A stretch of 6,090 nt of DNA. Source: Clostridiaceae bacterium (GTDB lineage: Bacteria; Bacillota; Clostridia; Monoglobales; Firm-18). The stretch's first letter is position 1. Every line of letters starts with the position of its first letter. The notes below the pieces were generated by a model that saw only the letters and a list, made by a program, of their open reading frames with translations, searched no databases and had not been told where the DNA came from. A program made the position numbers and the translations under genes. The stretch covers positions 1 to 6,090 of the forward strand of contig JAAZFB010000277.1 in NCBI GenBank assembly GCA_012511915.1, in the 5' to 3' direction. Shown one piece after another: positions 6,087 to 6,090 of the stretch.

Positions 6087-6090
6087 CGCC

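Noticed and set aside
6007..6090. Minus-strand frame open from the right edge to a stop at about 6007-6009, as the end of a converging gene
   Set aside because: It is only about 28 codons, runs through the terminator-like hairpin, and its residues match nothing recognised.

Overview
The window looks like low-GC, anaerobic, Gram-positive DNA, most likely from a Clostridia lineage with a cellulosome-type surface apparatus. The evidence is a cohesin domain joined to C-terminal SLH repeats, an electron-bifurcating NfnAB pair typical of strict anaerobes, strong purine-rich ribosome binding sites, and AT-rich spacers with sigma-A-like promoters. All four convincing protein genes lie on the plus strand. 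No tRNA, rRNA, CRISPR array or insertion sequence is visible.

Layout. Bases 1-337 hold no convincing protein gene. Bases 5-89 can fold into one long nested hairpin, which may be a structured RNA whose 5' part lies outside the window. This is followed by AT-rich sequence, a 10-bp palindrome and a strong extended -10 promoter. Bases 356-1552 encode a secreted surface protein made of signal peptide, one cohesin domain, an acidic Pro/Glu/Asp linker and three SLH repeats. It resembles the monovalent anchoring scaffoldin OlpA. A clear intrinsic terminator closes this unit at 1573-1605.

A second unit starts with a probable promoter near 1617-1645 and carries nfnA (1689-2534, TTG start) and nfnB (2527-3918). 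The two overlap by 8 bp and encode the subunits of NADH-dependent reduced ferredoxin:NADP+ oxidoreductase. After a 55-bp gap with no clear terminator comes a 661-residue secreted subtilisin-family (S8) protease (3974-5959) with extra beta-rich C-terminal modules. A weak, possibly bidirectional terminator follows at 6016-6041, and a short inverted repeat sits at the right edge.

How the genes fit together. The first and last genes act outside the cell: one anchors a dockerin-bearing partner to the cell wall, the other degrades or processes proteins. NfnAB is cytoplasmic redox machinery that makes NADPH from NADH and reduced ferredoxin. The terminator separates the anchor from nfnAB, so their adjacency need not mean a shared function. 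The protease could be read through from nfnAB, but no shared role is evident. The items most worth following up are the unassigned structured RNA at the left edge, the stand-alone cohesin-SLH anchor, and the protease's C-terminal architecture.
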